Of a stretch of 5,560 nt of DNA, positions 1 through 5,560 are shown piece by piece. The notes below the pieces were generated by a model, which was not told where the DNA came from, ran no database searches, and saw nothing but the letters and a program-made list of their open reading frames with translations. A program made the position numbers and the translations under genes. The DNA is taken from assembly GCA_947625995.1 (NCBI GenBank), contig CANQQN010000126.1, positions 1 to 5,560 on the forward strand, given 5' to 3'. Origin of the DNA: an uncultured Lachnospiraceae bacterium (GTDB lineage: Bacteria; Bacillota; Clostridia; Lachnospirales; Lachnospiraceae). Positions within the stretch are counted from its first letter, which is position 1, and the number at the start of each line of letters is the position of its first letter.

Positions 1-558
1 GAGCTTGCCCGTCTGCCGGGTATCGGAACGAAATCCGCCCAGCGTCTTGCGTTTTACCTGCTGAATCAGCCTGAGGAAAATGTAAAGCGGCTGGCGGATA
101 CGATCACGGACGCTCGCTCCCACACCTGTTATTGTAAGGAATGTTTTACATTGACAGACAGGGAGATATGTCCTATCTGCAGCAGCCGGAGCCGGGATCA
201 CGGCACCATCATGGTGGTGGAAACTACAAGAGACCTTGCAGCATATGAAAAGACCGGAAAATACGAAGGCGTCTATCATGTGCTGCACGGCGCCATTTCT
301 CCTATGCTGGGCATCGGGCCGGGGGATATCAGGTTAAAGGAACTGATGACCAGACTTCAGGGAGATGTGAATGAGGTGATCATCGCGACCAACTCCAGTC
401 TGGAAGGCGAGACCACCGCTATGTACATCAGCAAGCTGATCAAGCCTACGGGCATCAAAGTCAGCCGTATTGCCAGCGGGGTGCCGGTGGGCGGCGATCT
501 GGAGTGCATCGACGAGGTGACATTACTGCGCGCTCTGGAAGGACGCGTTGAATTATAA
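1..558 (+). CDS. recR: Recombination mediator protein RecR, 5' end missing
   Basis: RecR acts in the cytoplasm with RecO (and RecF) to load RecA onto SSB-coated single-stranded DNA in gap repair. The reading frame is open from the first base; 185 residues are visible before the TAA. Family members are about 198 residues long, so roughly a dozen N-terminal residues lie outside the window. In order, the visible part shows the helix-hairpin-helix (LPGIGTKSAQRLAFYLL, visible residues 5-21), a four-cysteine zinc finger (C45-x2-C48-x8-C57-x2-C60, with an extra Cys43), and a Toprim domain from about residue 69. The Toprim part has the acidic VVE (residue 74) and the typical ATNSSLEGETTAMYI segment; the RecR C-terminal tail SGVPVGGDLE follows. 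A TTG at 151 could be mistaken for a start, but the homology continues upstream of it. In many Firmicutes dnaX and the YbaB/YaaK gene precede recR; that cannot be seen here. Nothing looks broken. Confidence 0.96.
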   Translation, partial: ELARLPGIGTKSAQRLAFYLLNQPEENVKRLADTITDARSHTCYCKECFTLTDREICPICSSRSRDHGTIMVVETTRDLAAYEKTGKYEGVYHVLHGAISPMLGIGPGDIRLKELMTRLQGDVNEVIIATNSSLEGETTAMYISKLIKPTGIKVSRIASGVPVGGDLECIDEVTLLRALEGRVEL

Positions 559-566
559 AGGAGGGG
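557..566 (+). promoter_or_regulatory. Ribosome binding site of the kinase gene, overlapping the recR stop
   Basis: The sequence AAAGGAGGGG begins inside the recR TAA stop codon (556-558) and lies six bases before the kinase ATG at 573. It is a near-perfect Shine-Dalgarno match, and it fixes the kinase start. Because recR ends inside it, a ribosome terminating on recR would sit on this site, which suggests a shared transcript and possible translational coupling. Confidence 0.85.
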
Positions 567-572
567 TTACAT

Positions 573-2186
573 ATGGGTCTTGATCTTCAGGAAACAAGAC
601 AGGCCATCTTAGATGGCAGGACGGCGCTGGGTATTGAGTTCGGTTCCACCCGTATCAAGGCAGTGCTTGTAGACGAAAACAACAGGCCGATCGCATCCGG
701 CAGTCATGACTGGGAGAATAGATATGAAAATAATATCTGGACCTACAGTCTGGAGGACATTCATACCGGGCTTCAGGACTGCTACGCAAGTCTGGCGAAG
801 GATGTGAGCGCCACCTATGACGTGGAGCTTACCACCATCGGCGTCATGGGCATCAGCGCCATGATGCATGGCTACATGCCTTTTGACAAGGACGGAAAGC
901 TTCTGACGCCCTTCCGTACATGGCGCAACAACATTACGGGGCCTGCGTCCGAAAAGCTGTCCGAACTGTTTCAATTTCATATACCCCAGCGGTGGAGTAT
1001 CGCCCATCTCTATCAGGCGATCTTGAACGGCGAGGAGCATGTGCCGGACATCGACTATATGTGTACGCTGGAGGGTTACATTCACTGGCGGCTTACCGGA
1101 CAGAAGGTGCAGGGCATCGGCGACGCGGCCGGTATGTTCCCCATTGATTCTGATACAAAGACTTACGACGCAGAGATGGTGCAAAAGTTTGACGGGCTTG
1201 TGGCGGACAAGGGCTATCCGTGGAAGATGCTGGATATCTTCCCGAAGGTTCTTGTGGCAGGCGATCCCGCAGGGAATCTTACCGAGGAAGGCGCAAGGCT
1301 TCTGGATCCTTCCGGCAAGCTGAAGGCCGGCATTCCTCTCTGCCCTCCCGAAGGGGACGCAGGCACCGGCATGGCGGCCACCAACAGCGTGGCAAAGCGC
1401 ACCGGCAACGTGTCCGCTGGCACCAGCGTGTTTGCCATGATCGTGCTGGAGAAGGCGCTTTCAAAGCCTTATGAGGAGATCGATATGGTGACGACTCCCG
1501 CCGGCGATCCGGTGGCCATGGTACACTGCAACAACTGTACCTCCGACCTGAATGCATGGGTGGGCCTTTTCAAAGAATTTTCCGAGGCCTTCGGCGTGGA
1601 AGTGGATATGAATAAGCTGTTTGGTACCCTTTACAACAAGGCCATGGAAGGGGACAAGGACTGCGGCGGACTGCTTTCCTACTGTTATTTCTCCGGGGAA
1701 CATATCACCGGCTTTACAGAAGGCCGTCCCTTGTTTGCCCGCAGCGCCAACAGCAGATTTAATCTTGCGAACTTTATGCGTACCCATCTGTACACCGCGC
1801 TGGGCGCGCTGAAGATCGGCATGGACATTCTGGTGGAGAATGAGGGCGTACAGGTGGACAAGATCCTTGGCCACGGCGGTCTGTTCAAGACGAAGGGCGT
1901 GGGCCAGAGCATCATGGCTGCGGCGGTGAATACGCCGGTAACGGTCATGTCTACCGCAGGGGAAGGCGGCGCATGGGGTATCGCGCTTCTTGCTTCTTAT
2001 ATGAAGAATAAGGCGGAAGGCGAGACGCTGGACGCATTCCTTGAAAACCGGGTATTTGCAGAAGAGGAGGGTACGACCCTTGCGCCGGATCCTGCCGACG
2101 TAGAGGGATTTAACCGGTTCATTATCCGCTACAAAGAAGGGCTTGCCATCGAGCGCGCAGCGGTTGAACATTTAGAGGAGCGTTGA
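573..2186 (+). CDS. FGGY-family pentulose kinase, probable L-ribulokinase of the AraK type
   Basis: This is a 537-residue cytoplasmic sugar kinase, probably phosphorylating L-ribulose with ATP to L-ribulose 5-phosphate. The N-terminal FGGY domain carries the first phosphate-binding motif (ALGIEFGSTRIKAVLVD, residues 18-34), an MHG motif (98-100) like that of xylulokinases, and FRTWRNN (114-120) where classical members have a W-x-D-x-R type segment. EGDAGTG (260-266) holds the likely catalytic base Asp262, followed by the GNVSAGTSVF phosphate loop (278-287). The C-terminal ATP-binding domain shows GHGGLFKTKG (433-442) and a Gly-rich AGEGGAWG stretch. The first motif has Glu22 where most FGGY kinases have Asp. 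Length lies between XylB (about 490) and AraB (about 560). The function is inferred from the adjacent araD and from resemblance to the clostridial ribulokinase described as AraK; a D-xylulose or L-xylulose kinase cannot be excluded. The start at 573 follows a strong ribosome binding site. FGGY membership is certain, the substrate is not. Confidence 0.85.
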   Translation: MGLDLQETRQAILDGRTALGIEFGSTRIKAVLVDENNRPIASGSHDWENRYENNIWTYSLEDIHTGLQDCYASLAKDVSATYDVELTTIGVMGISAMMHGYMPFDKDGKLLTPFRTWRNNITGPASEKLSELFQFHIPQRWSIAHLYQAILNGEEHVPDIDYMCTLEGYIHWRLTGQKVQGIGDAAGMFPIDSDTKTYDAEMVQKFDGLVADKGYPWKMLDIFPKVLVAGDPAGNLTEEGARLLDPSGKLKAGIPLCPPEGDAGTGMAATNSVAKRTGNVSAGTSVFAMIVLEKALSKPYEEIDMVTTPAGDPVAMVHCNNCTSDLNAWVGLFKEFSEAFGVEVDMNKLFGTLYNKAMEGDKDCGGLLSYCYFSGEHITGFTEGRPLFARSANSRFNLANFMRTHLYTALGALKIGMDILVENEGVQVDKILGHGGLFKTKGVGQSIMAAAVNTPVTVMSTAGEGGAWGIALLASYMKNKAEGETLDAFLENRVFAEEEGTTLAPDPADVEGFNRFIIRYKEGLAIERAAVEHLEER

Positions 2187-2193
2187 TCGAAGA

Positions 2194-2225
2194 CCGGATC
2201 TGCGCAAAAGACGTCACAGATCCGG
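2194..2225 (+). repeat. Perfect 9-bp inverted repeat (stem-loop) after the kinase gene
   Basis: CCGGATCTG (2194-2202) and CAGATCCGG (2217-2225) are exact reverse complements around a 14-nt loop, starting 8 bases after the kinase stop. No run of T follows, so it is not a canonical intrinsic terminator. It could be an mRNA-stabilising or processing hairpin, or an operator. The loop contains AAGACGTC (2208-2215), which is complementary to GACGTCTT (2303-2310) seven bases upstream of the araD Shine-Dalgarno (GGAGG, 2317-2321). The rest of this 141-base gap shows no gene, no convincing promoter, and only short weak hairpins, such as GGAC-TTTT-GTCC at 2255-2266. Confidence 0.6.
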
Positions 2226-2327
2226 GATGCATAGATTCACGATGATCACAGGGTGGACTTTTGTCCGGCATATCCGGGAAAGTTCGCAGGTGTTTTTCGG
2301 ACGACGTCTTAGGAATGGAGGAAAAGG

Positions 2328-3023
2328 ATGTTAGAAAATTTAAAGAAACAGGTTTATGAGGCCAATATGGAATTGCCCCGCCGGGGGCTTGTGACCTACA
2401 CTTGGGGCAATGTCAGCGGCTATGACAAGGAAACAGGCTATTTCGCCATCAAGCCCAGCGGTGTGGAGTATGATGACCTGAAGCCGGAGGATATGGTGAT
2501 CATGGATCTTCAGGGCAATCAGATCGAGGGGAAATACCGTCCCTCCTCCGATACGGAGACCCACATCGAGCTTTATAAGGCTTGGAAGGACAAGGGCGTG
2601 GGCGGTATCGTACATACCCATTCTCCGTGGGCTACCCAGTGGGCGCAGGCCGGCAGGAGCATTCCCAGCTATGGCACTACCCACGCGGATTATTTTTACG
2701 GGGATATCCCCTGCGCCAGAAGTCTCACCAAAGAGGAGATCGACGAAGCCTATGAGCGCAACACCGGCGTTGTGATCCTTGAGACGTTCACAGAGAAGAA
2801 TCCTGTCTATGTACCCGGCGTGCTCTGCACCAACCATGGGCCTTTCGCATGGGGCAAGGATGCAAAGGAAGCGGTACATAACGCGGTGGTTCTGGAGGAA
2901 TGCGCAAAGATGGCGTATTTCACTGAATGCATCAATCCAAATGTGAAGCCCATTCCCCAACCACTGATGGACAAGCATTTCTTAAGGAAGCACGGGGAGA
3001 ACGCCTACTACGGACAAAGATAG
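2328..3023 (+). CDS. araD: L-ribulose-5-phosphate 4-epimerase
   Basis: This cytoplasmic zinc enzyme interconverts L-ribulose 5-phosphate and D-xylulose 5-phosphate by retro-aldol cleavage and re-addition. The 231 residues match the family length exactly and belong to the class II aldolase/adducin fold. Visible hallmarks are TWGNVS (25-30), KPSGVEY (42-48), the phosphate-binding PSSDTETH (72-79), the zinc ligands His96 and His98 in GGIVHTHS plus His170 in NHGPFAWG, the TTHADYFYG segment with Asp121, and the C-terminal KHFLRKHGENAYYGQ. That last segment supplies His217 and Tyr228, equivalent to E. coli His218 and Tyr229. All catalytic positions are present. The start has GGAGG at 2317-2321, six bases upstream. 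Several stretches (for example EANMELPR near the start and RKHGENAYYGQ near the end) also resemble the ascorbate-pathway paralogue UlaF, which catalyses the same reaction. The neighbouring kinase favours the arabinose role. It probably shares a transcript with the kinase, since no terminator is visible between them. Confidence 0.93.
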   Translation: MLENLKKQVYEANMELPRRGLVTYTWGNVSGYDKETGYFAIKPSGVEYDDLKPEDMVIMDLQGNQIEGKYRPSSDTETHIELYKAWKDKGVGGIVHTHSPWATQWAQAGRSIPSYGTTHADYFYGDIPCARSLTKEEIDEAYERNTGVVILETFTEKNPVYVPGVLCTNHGPFAWGKDAKEAVHNAVVLEECAKMAYFTECINPNVKPIPQPLMDKHFLRKHGENAYYGQR

Positions 3024-3026
3024 CGG

Positions 3027-3063
3027 CAGGCTGTGAGACCGGCAGATTTTGCAGGGCAGCCTG
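3027..3063 (+). repeat. 7-bp inverted repeat after araD
   Basis: CAGGCTG (3027-3033) and CAGCCTG (3057-3063) are exact reverse complements, starting three bases after the araD stop, with a 23-nt interior. The right arm is followed by AAAATATGC, not a T tract, so an intrinsic terminator is not supported. A 3'-end stabilising or processing structure is possible. With a short stem and long loop it may also be chance. Confidence 0.4.
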
Positions 3064-3072
3064 AAAATATGC

Positions 3073-3104
3073 TTTTCAATAAGGTAAATGAATTAAAATA
3101 ATAT
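3073..3104 (+). promoter_or_regulatory. Candidate internal promoter in an AT-rich tract before transaldolase
   Basis: Positions 3064-3109 are sharply AT-rich compared with the flanking genes. TAAAAT (3094-3099) matches five of six bases of the -10 consensus; TAATAT (3099-3104) and TATAAA (3102-3107) are overlapping alternatives. TTTTCA (3073-3078) is a poor -35, 15 bases before TAAAAT. Use of TAAAAT would start transcription near 3106, just ahead of the AGGAGG at 3111. The -35 match and spacing are weak, so this is a suggestion only. Confidence 0.3.
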
Positions 3105-3110
3105 AAATGC

Positions 3111-3116
3111 AGGAGG
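3111..3116 (+). promoter_or_regulatory. Shine-Dalgarno that decides the transaldolase start
   Basis: AGGAGG lies eight bases before the ATG at 3125. An in-frame ATG at 3107 would place this motif inside the coding sequence and add six residues (MQEENN) that the family lacks. The start at 3125 is therefore preferred. Confidence 0.9.
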
Positions 3117-3124
3117 AAAATAAC

Positions 3125-3778
3125 ATGAAACTTTTTATTGACACAGCGAATGTAGAGGATATCCGTAAGGCCAACGACATGGGCGTGATCTGCGGCGTAA
3201 CCACGAATCCTTCCCTGATCGCAAAGGAAGGAAGAGATTTCAACGAGGTGATCCGGGAGATCACATCTATTGTGGACGGCCCTATCAGCGGCGAGGTAAA
3301 GGCTACCACCGTTGACGCGGAAGGCATGATCGCAGAGGGCAGGGAGATCGCGAAGATCCACCCCAACATGGTGGTTAAGATCCCCATGACCGTGGAAGGC
3401 TTAAAGGCAGTGAAGGTACTTTCCGCAGAAGGCATCAAGACAAATGTGACCCTGATCTTTACCGCAAATCAGGCGCTTCTGGCTGCAAGGGCAGGCGCCA
3501 CTTATGTGTCTCCGTTCCTTGGCAGACTGGATGATATCTCACAGCCGGGCATCAATCTTATTGAAGACATTGTGCAGATCTTTGAAAACTATGGCTTTGA
3601 GACCGAGATCATTGCCGCCAGCATCCGCAATCCTATCCATGTAACAGACTGTGCGCTGGCAGGCGCCGATATCGCGACGGTTCCCTACAGCGTCATTGAG
3701 CAGTGCACAAAGCATCCGCTGACAGACGCCGGTATCGCCAAGTTTCAGGCAGACTACAAGGCAGTTTTCGGAGAATAA
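3125..3778 (+). CDS. Transaldolase, short TalC/Fsa-like family
   Basis: It transfers the dihydroxyacetone unit from sedoheptulose 7-phosphate to glyceraldehyde 3-phosphate, giving erythrose 4-phosphate and fructose 6-phosphate in the non-oxidative pentose phosphate pathway. The 217-residue TIM barrel has the usual length of the small subfamily. Landmarks are MKLFIDTANVEDI at the N-terminus, GVTTNPSLIAKEG (24-36), the Schiff-base Lys85 in VVKIPMT, TLIFTANQALLAARAGA (108-124) and VSPFLGRLDD (127-136). By my alignment from memory with E. coli fructose-6-phosphate aldolase FsaA, the position of its Gln59 is Glu57 here, and its Tyr131 is Phe130. Both residues are the transaldolase type, so true transaldolase is favoured over aldolase. 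The next gene is transketolase, its metabolic partner. It follows araD by 101 bases and may have its own promoter. The start is set by the AGGAGG at 3111-3116. Confidence 0.93.
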   Translation: MKLFIDTANVEDIRKANDMGVICGVTTNPSLIAKEGRDFNEVIREITSIVDGPISGEVKATTVDAEGMIAEGREIAKIHPNMVVKIPMTVEGLKAVKVLSAEGIKTNVTLIFTANQALLAARAGATYVSPFLGRLDDISQPGINLIEDIVQIFENYGFETEIIAASIRNPIHVTDCALAGADIATVPYSVIEQCTKHPLTDAGIAKFQADYKAVFGE

Positions 3779-3786
3779 ATGTGAGG

Positions 3787-3869
3787 TCCGATAACGGAAC
3801 GGAATTGTCTGCCTGTGGAACAGGAATACCTGATAACCGGCAGTTTAGAAAGCCGTTCGGGATATCGGA
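3787..3869 (+). repeat. Long nested imperfect inverted repeat between transaldolase and transketolase
   Basis: Arms pair in nested order: TCCGATA (3787-3793) with TATCGGA (3863-3869), then AACGG (3798-3802) with CCGTT (3853-3857), then CTGCC (3809-3813) with GGCAG (3839-3843). At the tip two 4-bp hairpins exclude each other: CCTG (3812-3815) with CAGG (3821-3824), or the same CAGG with CCTG (3829-3832). The whole would form one extended, interrupted RNA stem. It is followed by AATGAGTTATG, not a T tract, so it is not a classical terminator. Function is unknown; an mRNA stability or processing element between the two genes is a reasonable guess. No gene is visible in this gap. Confidence 0.5.
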
Positions 3870-3877
3870 ATGAGTTA

Positions 3878-3886
3878 TGTTAAAAT
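3878..3886 (+). promoter_or_regulatory. Candidate extended -10 promoter before transketolase
   Basis: TGTTAAAAT reads as an extended -10 element (TGn followed by TAAAAT, five of six consensus bases). No good -35 lies 16-18 bases upstream; that stretch is the right arm of the inverted repeat. A start near 3893 would give a leader of only about a dozen bases, containing the GGAGG at 3896-3900. The same nine bases TTAAAATAA occur before transaldolase (3093-3101) and here (3880-3888). Confidence 0.3.
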
Positions 3887-3895
3887 AAACACTAT

Positions 3896-3900
3896 GGAGG
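3896..3900 (+). promoter_or_regulatory. Shine-Dalgarno that decides the transketolase start
   Basis: GGAGG sits five bases before the ATG at 3906. An in-frame ATG at 3894 overlaps this motif and is unlikely to be used; another in-frame ATG at 3924 has no such site. The start at 3906 also fits the usual short N-terminus before the SVNAIRVLAAD segment. Confidence 0.85.
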
Positions 3901-3905
3901 TTACT

Positions 3906-5560
3906 ATGAGCAATATTGATACAATGTCTGTCAATGCCATTCGTGTGCTGGCGGCAGACGCAGTACAGAAGGCAAATTCCGGCCATCCCGGCCTGCCCCT
4001 TGGCTCCGCGGCCATGGCGTACGAGCTTTGGGCAAAGCATATGAACCACAATCCTGCAGATCCCAAGTGGCCCAACAGAGACCGTTTCATCCTGTCAGGC
4101 GGCCACGGTTCCACATTGCTGTATTCCCTGCTGCATCTGTTTGGCTACGGCGACCTGAAGCTGGAGGATCTGGCGCAGTTCCGTCAGGACGGCTCCTTAA
4201 CCCCCGGCCATCCTGAGTACGGCCACACCGTAGGCGTGGAAGCGACCACAGGCCCTCTTGGTGCAGGCATGGGCATGGCGGTAGGCATGGCGATGGCAGA
4301 GGCCCATCTGGCGTCTGTTTTCAATAAAGAAGGATTCCCGGTGGTGGATCATTATACATACGTGCTGGGCGGCGACGGCTGCATGATGGAAGGCATCTCC
4401 TCAGAGGCTTTCTCTCTGGCCGGTACTCTCGGTCTTTCCAAGCTGATCGTGCTGTATGATTCCAACAGCATTTCCATCGAGGGAAGCACCGATATCGCTT
4501 TCACGGAAAATGTGCAGAAGCGGTTTGAAGCGTTCGGCTTCCAGACCCTTGTAGTGGAGGACGGCAACAATCTGGAGGAGATCGGCAAAGCCATCGAGGA
4601 GGCAAAGGCTGACACTACCCGTCCCACCATGATTACCGTAAAGACTTTGATCGGCTACGGCTGCCCCGCAAAGCAGGGCACGGCAAGCGCCCACGGTGAG
4701 CCTTTGGGCGTGGAAAATGTGGCCGCACTGAAGGAGAATCTTGGCTTCCCGGTAGACAAGGATTTTTATGTGCCTGAGGAAGTATACGCAAACTACAGGG
4801 CCATTGCAAAGGAGAAGGCAAAGGCCGAGGACGCATGGAACGCGTTGTTTGCAAAATACTGTGAAGAATATCCTGAGATGAAGGCGCTCTGGGACAAATA
4901 CCATGACACCCACGCGGCGGACAGCCTGATTGACAACGAGGCGTTCTGGGCATATGAGGATAAGCCGGAGGCTACCCGTAATCTGTCCGGCGTCATGATC
5001 AACCGGATCAAGGACATTCTGCCCAACCTGATTGGCGGTTCCGCGGACCTTGCGCCCTCCAACAAGACCAATATGAAGGATGCAGGCGATTTTTCAAAGA
5101 AGGATTACAGCGGACGCAACCTGCATTTCGGCGTGCGTGAGATCGCTATGGCTGCCATCGGCAATGGCCTTGCGCTCCACGGCGGGTTGAAGCCCTACAT
5201 CGCCACCTTCTTTGTATTCAGCGATTATGTGAAGCCCATGGCCCGCCTGGCCGCTATCATGGGGCTGCCGGTGACCTATGTATTTACCCATGACAGCATT
5301 GGCGTGGGCGAGGACGGCCCTACCCATGAGCCTATCGAGCAGTTGGCGATGCTGCGGGCGCTGCCTAACTTCAACATCTTCCGTCCGGCGGACGCCACCG
5401 AGACCGCGGCTGCATGGTACTACGCCATCACCAGCCAGAACGCGCCTACGGCGCTGGCGCTGACAAGGCAGAACCTGCCGCAGCTTGCCGGATCTTCCAA
5501 GGAAGCGTTAAAGGGCGGCTACATCATCGACGACAGCCAGAAGGCCGTGCCGGATGTGAT
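3906..5560 (+). CDS. tkt: Transketolase, 3' end cut off by the window
   Basis: This thiamine-diphosphate enzyme moves two-carbon units between ketose and aldose phosphates, using xylulose 5-phosphate as donor. It supplies sedoheptulose 7-phosphate and later consumes erythrose 4-phosphate. The frame is open to the right edge, giving 551 residues. Transketolases are around 660, so roughly 110 C-terminal residues, most of the third domain, are outside. Visible motifs are KANSGHPGLPLG (22-33, His27), RDRFILSGGHGS, HTVGVEATTGPLGAG, and the cofactor motif GDG (156-158, Asp157) ending at Asn187 in YDSNSISIEG. The pyrimidine-binding domain has SADLAPSNKT, then HFGVREIAMAA with catalytic Glu412, then GVGEDGPTHEPIEQ with His474. 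These correspond to E. coli Asp155, Asn185, Glu411 and His473. It is a full-length single-chain type, not split into two subunits. It lies 127 bases after transaldolase; no stop or frameshift interrupts it. Confidence 0.96.
   Translation, partial: MSNIDTMSVNAIRVLAADAVQKANSGHPGLPLGSAAMAYELWAKHMNHNPADPKWPNRDRFILSGGHGSTLLYSLLHLFGYGDLKLEDLAQFRQDGSLTPGHPEYGHTVGVEATTGPLGAGMGMAVGMAMAEAHLASVFNKEGFPVVDHYTYVLGGDGCMMEGISSEAFSLAGTLGLSKLIVLYDSNSISIEGSTDIAFTENVQKRFEAFGFQTLVVEDGNNLEEIGKAIEEAKADTTRPTMITVKTLIGYGCPAKQGTASAHGEPLGVENVAALKENLGFPVDKDFYVPEEVYANYRAIAKEKAKAEDAWNALFAKYCEEYPEMKALWDKYHDTHAADSLIDNEAFWAYEDKPEATRNLSGVMINRIKDILPNLIGGSADLAPSNKTNMKDAGDFSKKDYSGRNLHFGVREIAMAAIGNGLALHGGLKPYIATFFVFSDYVKPMARLAAIMGLPVTYVFTHDSIGVGEDGPTHEPIEQLAMLRALPNFNIFRPADATETAAAWYYAITSQNAPTALALTRQNLPQLAGSSKEALKGGYIIDDSQKAVPDV

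Noticed and set aside
1461..2171. A 236-residue minus-strand open frame opposite the 3' half of the kinase, and a 191-residue one at 609-1184
   Set aside because: Both lie opposite conserved kinase motifs, their translations are Arg/His-rich with no family resemblance, and no promoter or gene order supports minus-strand genes here.
2340..2978. A 212-residue open frame on the minus strand covering nearly all of araD
   Set aside because: It is the shadow of a well-conserved gene. It has no recognisable domain, and the + strand frame has every catalytic residue of the epimerase. Codon bias of the real gene is enough to keep this frame open.
3107..3124. Upstream in-frame ATG for transaldolase
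   Set aside because: The added six codons contain the Shine-Dalgarno of the 3125 start, and the family begins at the MKLFIDTAN type segment.
2187..3905. Intrinsic terminators in the three intergenic gaps
   Set aside because: Each gap has an inverted repeat, but none is followed by a run of T residues on the + strand, so standard terminators are not supported.
2187..3905. Catabolite-response (cre) or AraR operator palindromes
   Set aside because: I looked in the gaps for a TGWNANCGNTNWCA-like site and for the Bacillus-type AraR palindrome; no convincing match was seen. The regulatory region of the operon may lie within or upstream of recR.
1..5560. Mobile element, CRISPR, toxin-antitoxin, tRNA or other accessory system
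   Set aside because: No transposase, direct-repeat array, tRNA-like cloverleaf or small paired genes are visible. Apart from short gaps, the window is filled by conserved repair and sugar-metabolism genes.

Overview
The window is about 5.6 kb of moderately GC-rich DNA. All genes lie on the + strand, each behind a strong AGGAGG/GGAGG ribosome binding site. Protein style, ribosome binding sites and gene content suggest an anaerobic Firmicute of the Clostridia (Lachnospiraceae-like). This is inferred from family resemblance, not from a database search.

Layout. (1) Positions 1-558 hold the 3' part of recR (recombination mediator). (2) After a 14-nt gap, 573-2186 encodes an FGGY-family pentulose kinase that resembles the non-classical clostridial/Bacteroides ribulokinase type (AraK) more than AraB of E. 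coli or Bacillus. (3) 2187-2327 is non-coding and contains a perfect 9-bp inverted repeat. (4) 2328-3023 is araD, L-ribulose-5-phosphate 4-epimerase. (5) 3024-3124 is non-coding, with a 7-bp inverted repeat and then an AT-rich promoter-like tract. (6) 3125-3778 is a short transaldolase of the TalC/Fsa-like family. (7) 3779-3905 is non-coding, with a long nested inverted repeat followed by another AT-rich tract. (8) From 3906 to the right edge runs transketolase, cut off by the window end.

How they work together. The kinase makes L-ribulose 5-phosphate, AraD converts it to D-xylulose 5-phosphate, and transketolase plus transaldolase turn pentose phosphates into fructose 6-phosphate and glyceraldehyde 3-phosphate. 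This is the lower part of L-arabinose catabolism plus the non-oxidative pentose phosphate branch. The arabinose isomerase, a transporter and a regulator are not in the window. Nothing points to a mobile element, CRISPR array, RNA gene or an undescribed multi-gene system. The points worth a second look are the kinase subtype, the tight junction with recR, and the three structured intergenic regions.
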